A stretch of DNA of 25,878 nucleotides from Ramlibacter tataouinensis. Lineage in GTDB: Bacteria; Pseudomonadota; Gammaproteobacteria; Burkholderiales; Burkholderiaceae_C. Numbering within the stretch: the stretch's first letter is position 1; each line of letters begins with the position of its first letter. The translations under genes were made by a program, and so were the position numbers. A model generated the notes under the pieces. The model was given only the letters and a program-made list of their open reading frames with translations. It searched no databases and was not told where the DNA came from. Shown piece by piece: positions 23,992 through 25,878 of the stretch. The stretch lies in assembly GCA_002427815.1 (NCBI GenBank), contig DIZF01000049.1, positions 34,500 through 60,377 on the forward strand, written 5' to 3'.

Positions 23992-25028
23992 ATGACTAAG
24001 ACTATGTACGTTCTGGGAGCTGGGGCCAGCAAAGAAGTGGGCCTCCCGGTTGGCGAAGAGTTGATGGAAATGATCAAGCCCCTGCTGGATATCCAGTACG
24101 ACCGTGTGCAAATTAGCGGGGACCGCATCATCGCCCAGGCCCTCGACCAGCGTACGACAGACCGCGGCGAGCGCCAGAAATTCGGGGACGCGGCTTGGCA
24201 AGTACGGGACGGCATGGACTTGGCTCCATCCATCGACAACTTCATTGACTCGCGGCGTGGTGATCCCTACATCGAGCTTTGCGGGAAATTGGCCATCGCC
24301 AGGGCCATCCTCGATGCGGAAAGGCACAGCGCTCTTATTCCTGATCGAAGTCTTGCTGGGCGAAATACGGAGAGAAGTTGAAACACGCCGATCTCAAGAC
24401 GACTTGGTTCCACAAATTCTGCAAGCTGCTGACCGCACGTTGCCACAAGGACGAGCTTCCGGCACGTCTGGCGCATGTGGCGATGGTCATCTTCAACTAT
24501 GACCGGTGCTTTGAACGCTACATTGCCCATTACCTGAAAGACTATTACGCGATCTCTCAAGAAGAGGCCGAAACGCTCGCTCGCACAGTCGAGATTTACC
24601 ACCCATACGGAACAGTGGGCGAACTGCCGCAGGCAGGCAAGAAAGGCGGCACACCATTCGGGTTGGAACCAGCGCCAAGCGACTTATTGAACATTGCCTC
24701 AAACCTGAAGACCTTCACCGAGGCAGACAAGGCGACTGACATCGACGCGATCCGTAAATTGATCGCCGCTGCCCCACGTGTGGTCTTCCTGGGTTTCGGC
24801 TTTCTTCCATTGAACATGGACTTGCTCATAGCAAAACCAGAACGTGCAACACAGTCACACCCAGGCAATTTTTACGGCACGGCCCTAAGTATGTCGGAAC
24901 CTAACGTTGAAGCAATAACGAACAGCCTCATCACGCGTCTTAGAGGTATCCACGGCACGATCCAGTTGGTCGACCGCACGGCCGGGGCCATGATGGAATG
25001 GTTTTCGCAAAGGCTTCGTTTCGATTAG
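23992..25028 (+). pseudogene. SIR2-like family protein, frameshifted
   Basis: ATG 23992, with AGGGGG five bases upstream, begins MTKTMYVLGAGASKEVGLP, the nucleotide-binding GAGxS motif of SIR2-like proteins. This frame ends at TGA 24381. The rest lies one frame over, open from 24345: CWAKYGEKLKHADLKTTWF, then VIFNYDRCFERY (the conserved Asn of the SIR2 TxNYD motif), IYHPYGTVGEL (the conserved His) and VVFLGFGFLPLNMDLL (the third motif). Joining the frames with one extra base near 24340-24345 gives about 345 residues with all motifs in order. SIR2-like domains are NAD-consuming effectors in several antiphage systems; enzymatic activity here is inferred. Alternatively, TTG 24378 behind GGAGAG overlaps the first stop as TTGA, allowing a coupled two-part product. 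Not recognised as a named system. Confidence 0.7.
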
Positions 25029-25515
25029 TGCAACCGTCTGCGGCTCAATGGCGGCTGCGCGATGACGTTAGAGACTTGACGCCATCATGATCAAGCCTTC
25101 GCGAACATCTCGCGCAACCGCTCCGGGTCTTCGCTGGCGTCGTACAACCTGTGGGCCTTGATCTGGTCCCACTGGCCGCGCATACCTACATTGCAGGAGA
25201 TGCATCGTCGGATTGCGGGCCACGGAGCACGCCCAGCCGGTGAAGAGCTTGACGCCGAGCGGCCCAGCGGCCCTTCATGCAGAAGGAAAAGCAAAGCACG
25301 CTCTTCGCCGCGACGGACGCGGCAAGGAACTTTGCGGGTCACCGACCAAGGCGTTCGCGCCTTGTAGGGGTTATTCCGTGCGCCTGATGCGTCCTTACGC
25401 GTTCCGCCCACCCGAAAGGGAGCGTACGGGTTCGAGTCCCGTTCCGCGCACCAACCAGTAAGGACGGCTCTGCGCCGGGAAACCTCTTCGGCCTGATCGG
25501 ACAGCGCCGCTGGCC
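25029..25515. other. stretch without a confident gene; decayed junction DNA
   Basis: This 487-base stretch holds a tRNA 3' fragment (ending 25453), a perfect hairpin CAAGGCG-TTCG-CGCCTTG (25347-25364), and on the minus strand a protein-like end reading AHRLYDASEDPERLREMFAKA with stop at 25091-25093. The last could be the 3' remnant of a lost gene; upstream it dissolves into sequence antisense to the tRNA fragment. Open frames on the plus strand are Arg/Ser-rich shadows. Confidence 0.5.
25404..25453 (+). other. tRNA 3' fragment, Leu-like
   Basis: The sequence ends as a tRNA does: T arm ACGGG-TTCGAGT-CCCGT (25426-25442), acceptor half TCCGCGC (25443-25449), discriminator A, CCA (25451-25453). 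Before it, CCC-GAAA-GGG (25411-25420) looks like a long variable arm, which with A73 points to tRNA-Leu. No matching 5' acceptor GCGCGGA or D arm is found upstream, so it is not a working gene. It differs from the CAT tRNA and may be the attachment scar of another element. Confidence 0.6.
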
Positions 25516-25791
25516 TCATTCCGTGGTGTAACGTGACGTCAGCCACAGGCCCAGGTCAGTGTCACAACATTTCGTGGCACCCATCAGGTGAATTAGCTGC
25601 CCATCCAGCCGGGCGGCCGTTACACCCGTCGACAGTTGCGAACGTAATGCCTGGCGCTTGTTCTCAGGCACTTCCAGTCCGTAAGTGAGGATTCCGTTCT
25701 GGCACTTGATCAGTTCCACTTTGAACGGGCCGCCCATCTTTTCCAGACCATAGATTTCAAAGCTGGGCAGGGGGCTGGCAGGTGCGGGCAT
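25516..25791 (-). CDS. hypothetical protein (91 residues)
   Basis: ATG 25791 has AAGGA nine bases upstream and starts MPAPASPLPSFEIYGLEKMGG. The protein alternates hydrophobic and polar residues (PFKVELIKCQNGILTYGLEVP), suggesting a small beta-rich fold, and has three cysteines, two adjacent (KCCDTD). No signal peptide or membrane segment. The stop of a short upstream minus-strand frame (ACTTGATG) abuts its start. Not recognised. It sits right after the tRNA fragment in the accessory zone, so it may belong to a further element. Confidence 0.6.
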   Translation of the reverse strand: MPAPASPLPSFEIYGLEKMGGPFKVELIKCQNGILTYGLEVPENKRQALRSQLSTGVTAARLDGQLIHLMGATKCCDTDLGLWLTSRYTTE

Positions 25792-25824
25792 CAAGTCGTC
25801 CTTATTTGGCTTCTTGTCATGGTA

Positions 25825-25878
25825 CTAGGCGGCCGGAACCGCATCGTCGGCCGCTGGGTGTGAGTGACGGCCAAGAAC
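25825..25878 (-). CDS. possible C-terminal end of an unknown protein (truncated by window)
   Basis: On the minus strand one frame is open from the window edge to TAG at 25825-25827 and ends AADDAVPAA, like a disordered protein tail. It lies 33 bases upstream of the 91-residue gene, which would suit an operon. With only 17 codons visible this is weak. Confidence 0.25.
   Translation of the reverse strand, partial: VLGRHSHPAADDAVPAA

Noticed and set aside
23707..24327. 206-residue open frame on the minus strand
   Set aside because: It is antisense to the SIR2-like gene, whose motifs are clear on the plus strand, and it shows no family sequence of its own.
25366..25453. A complete tRNA-Leu gene
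   Set aside because: No 5' acceptor GCGCGGA and no D or anticodon arm can be built; GCGCCTG pairs at only four positions.
25091..25546. 151-residue minus-strand open frame as a real gene
   Set aside because: Its middle (CAERDSNPY) is the antisense of a tRNA end, and the N-terminal part overlaps the 91-residue gene; only the last ~30 residues look protein-like.

Overview
The window reads as a high-GC betaproteobacterial chromosome, most likely Burkholderiales/Alcaligenaceae (Bordetella or Achromobacter type). Three things point there: the housekeeping order ispE–tRNA-Gln–prs–rplY–pth, the block nadK–recN–rapZ divergent from hrcA, and the strong G/C bias of the backbone genes (41 of 60 bases in row 15361-15420, counted by hand). 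The species is inferred from gene order and protein style, not from a search.

Layout. 1-570 is the 3' part of a histidine-phosphatase gene. 613-7392 (minus) is one transport operon, transcribed from two Dpp/Opp-type permeases through two ATPases to a periplasmic binding protein and then a cytoplasmic amidase; the binding-protein gene carries a frameshift. 7449-8190 holds a 2[4Fe-4S] ferredoxin convergent with a small exported Lys/Pro-rich protein. 8213-14002 (minus) is a core block: TPR protein, lolB, ispE, tRNA-Gln, prs, rplY, pth, with two convincing intrinsic terminators. 14044-17969 (plus) is mutM, a dynamin-like GTPase and mutY. 17991-21453 (minus) is nadK-recN-rapZ, divergent from hrcA (21554-22555).

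The accessory part begins at the CAT-anticodon tRNA at 22579-22655. Its last 42 bases recur exactly at 23671-23712, bracketing about 1 kb of lower-GC DNA (27 of 60 G/C in row 23041-23100) that holds one membrane-protein gene with a frame break at a G6 tract near its start. Beyond the repeat lie a frameshifted SIR2-like gene (23992-25028), a 3' fragment of a different tRNA (ends 25453), and an unrecognised small gene on the minus strand. This looks like a decayed, nested tRNA-targeted insertion zone. No integrase, transposase or CRISPR array is visible in the window.

How the genes fit together. The transporter plus amidase suggests uptake and hydrolysis of a peptide- or amide-type compound. 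The core blocks serve outer-membrane lipoprotein insertion, isoprenoid and PRPP synthesis, translation quality control, 8-oxoguanine repair (MutM and MutY), double-strand-break repair (RecN), NADP supply and heat-shock repression. The best candidate for an unusual system is the tRNA-bounded zone, which carries a small membrane-protein cassette next to a SIR2-like, possibly antiphage, effector remnant.
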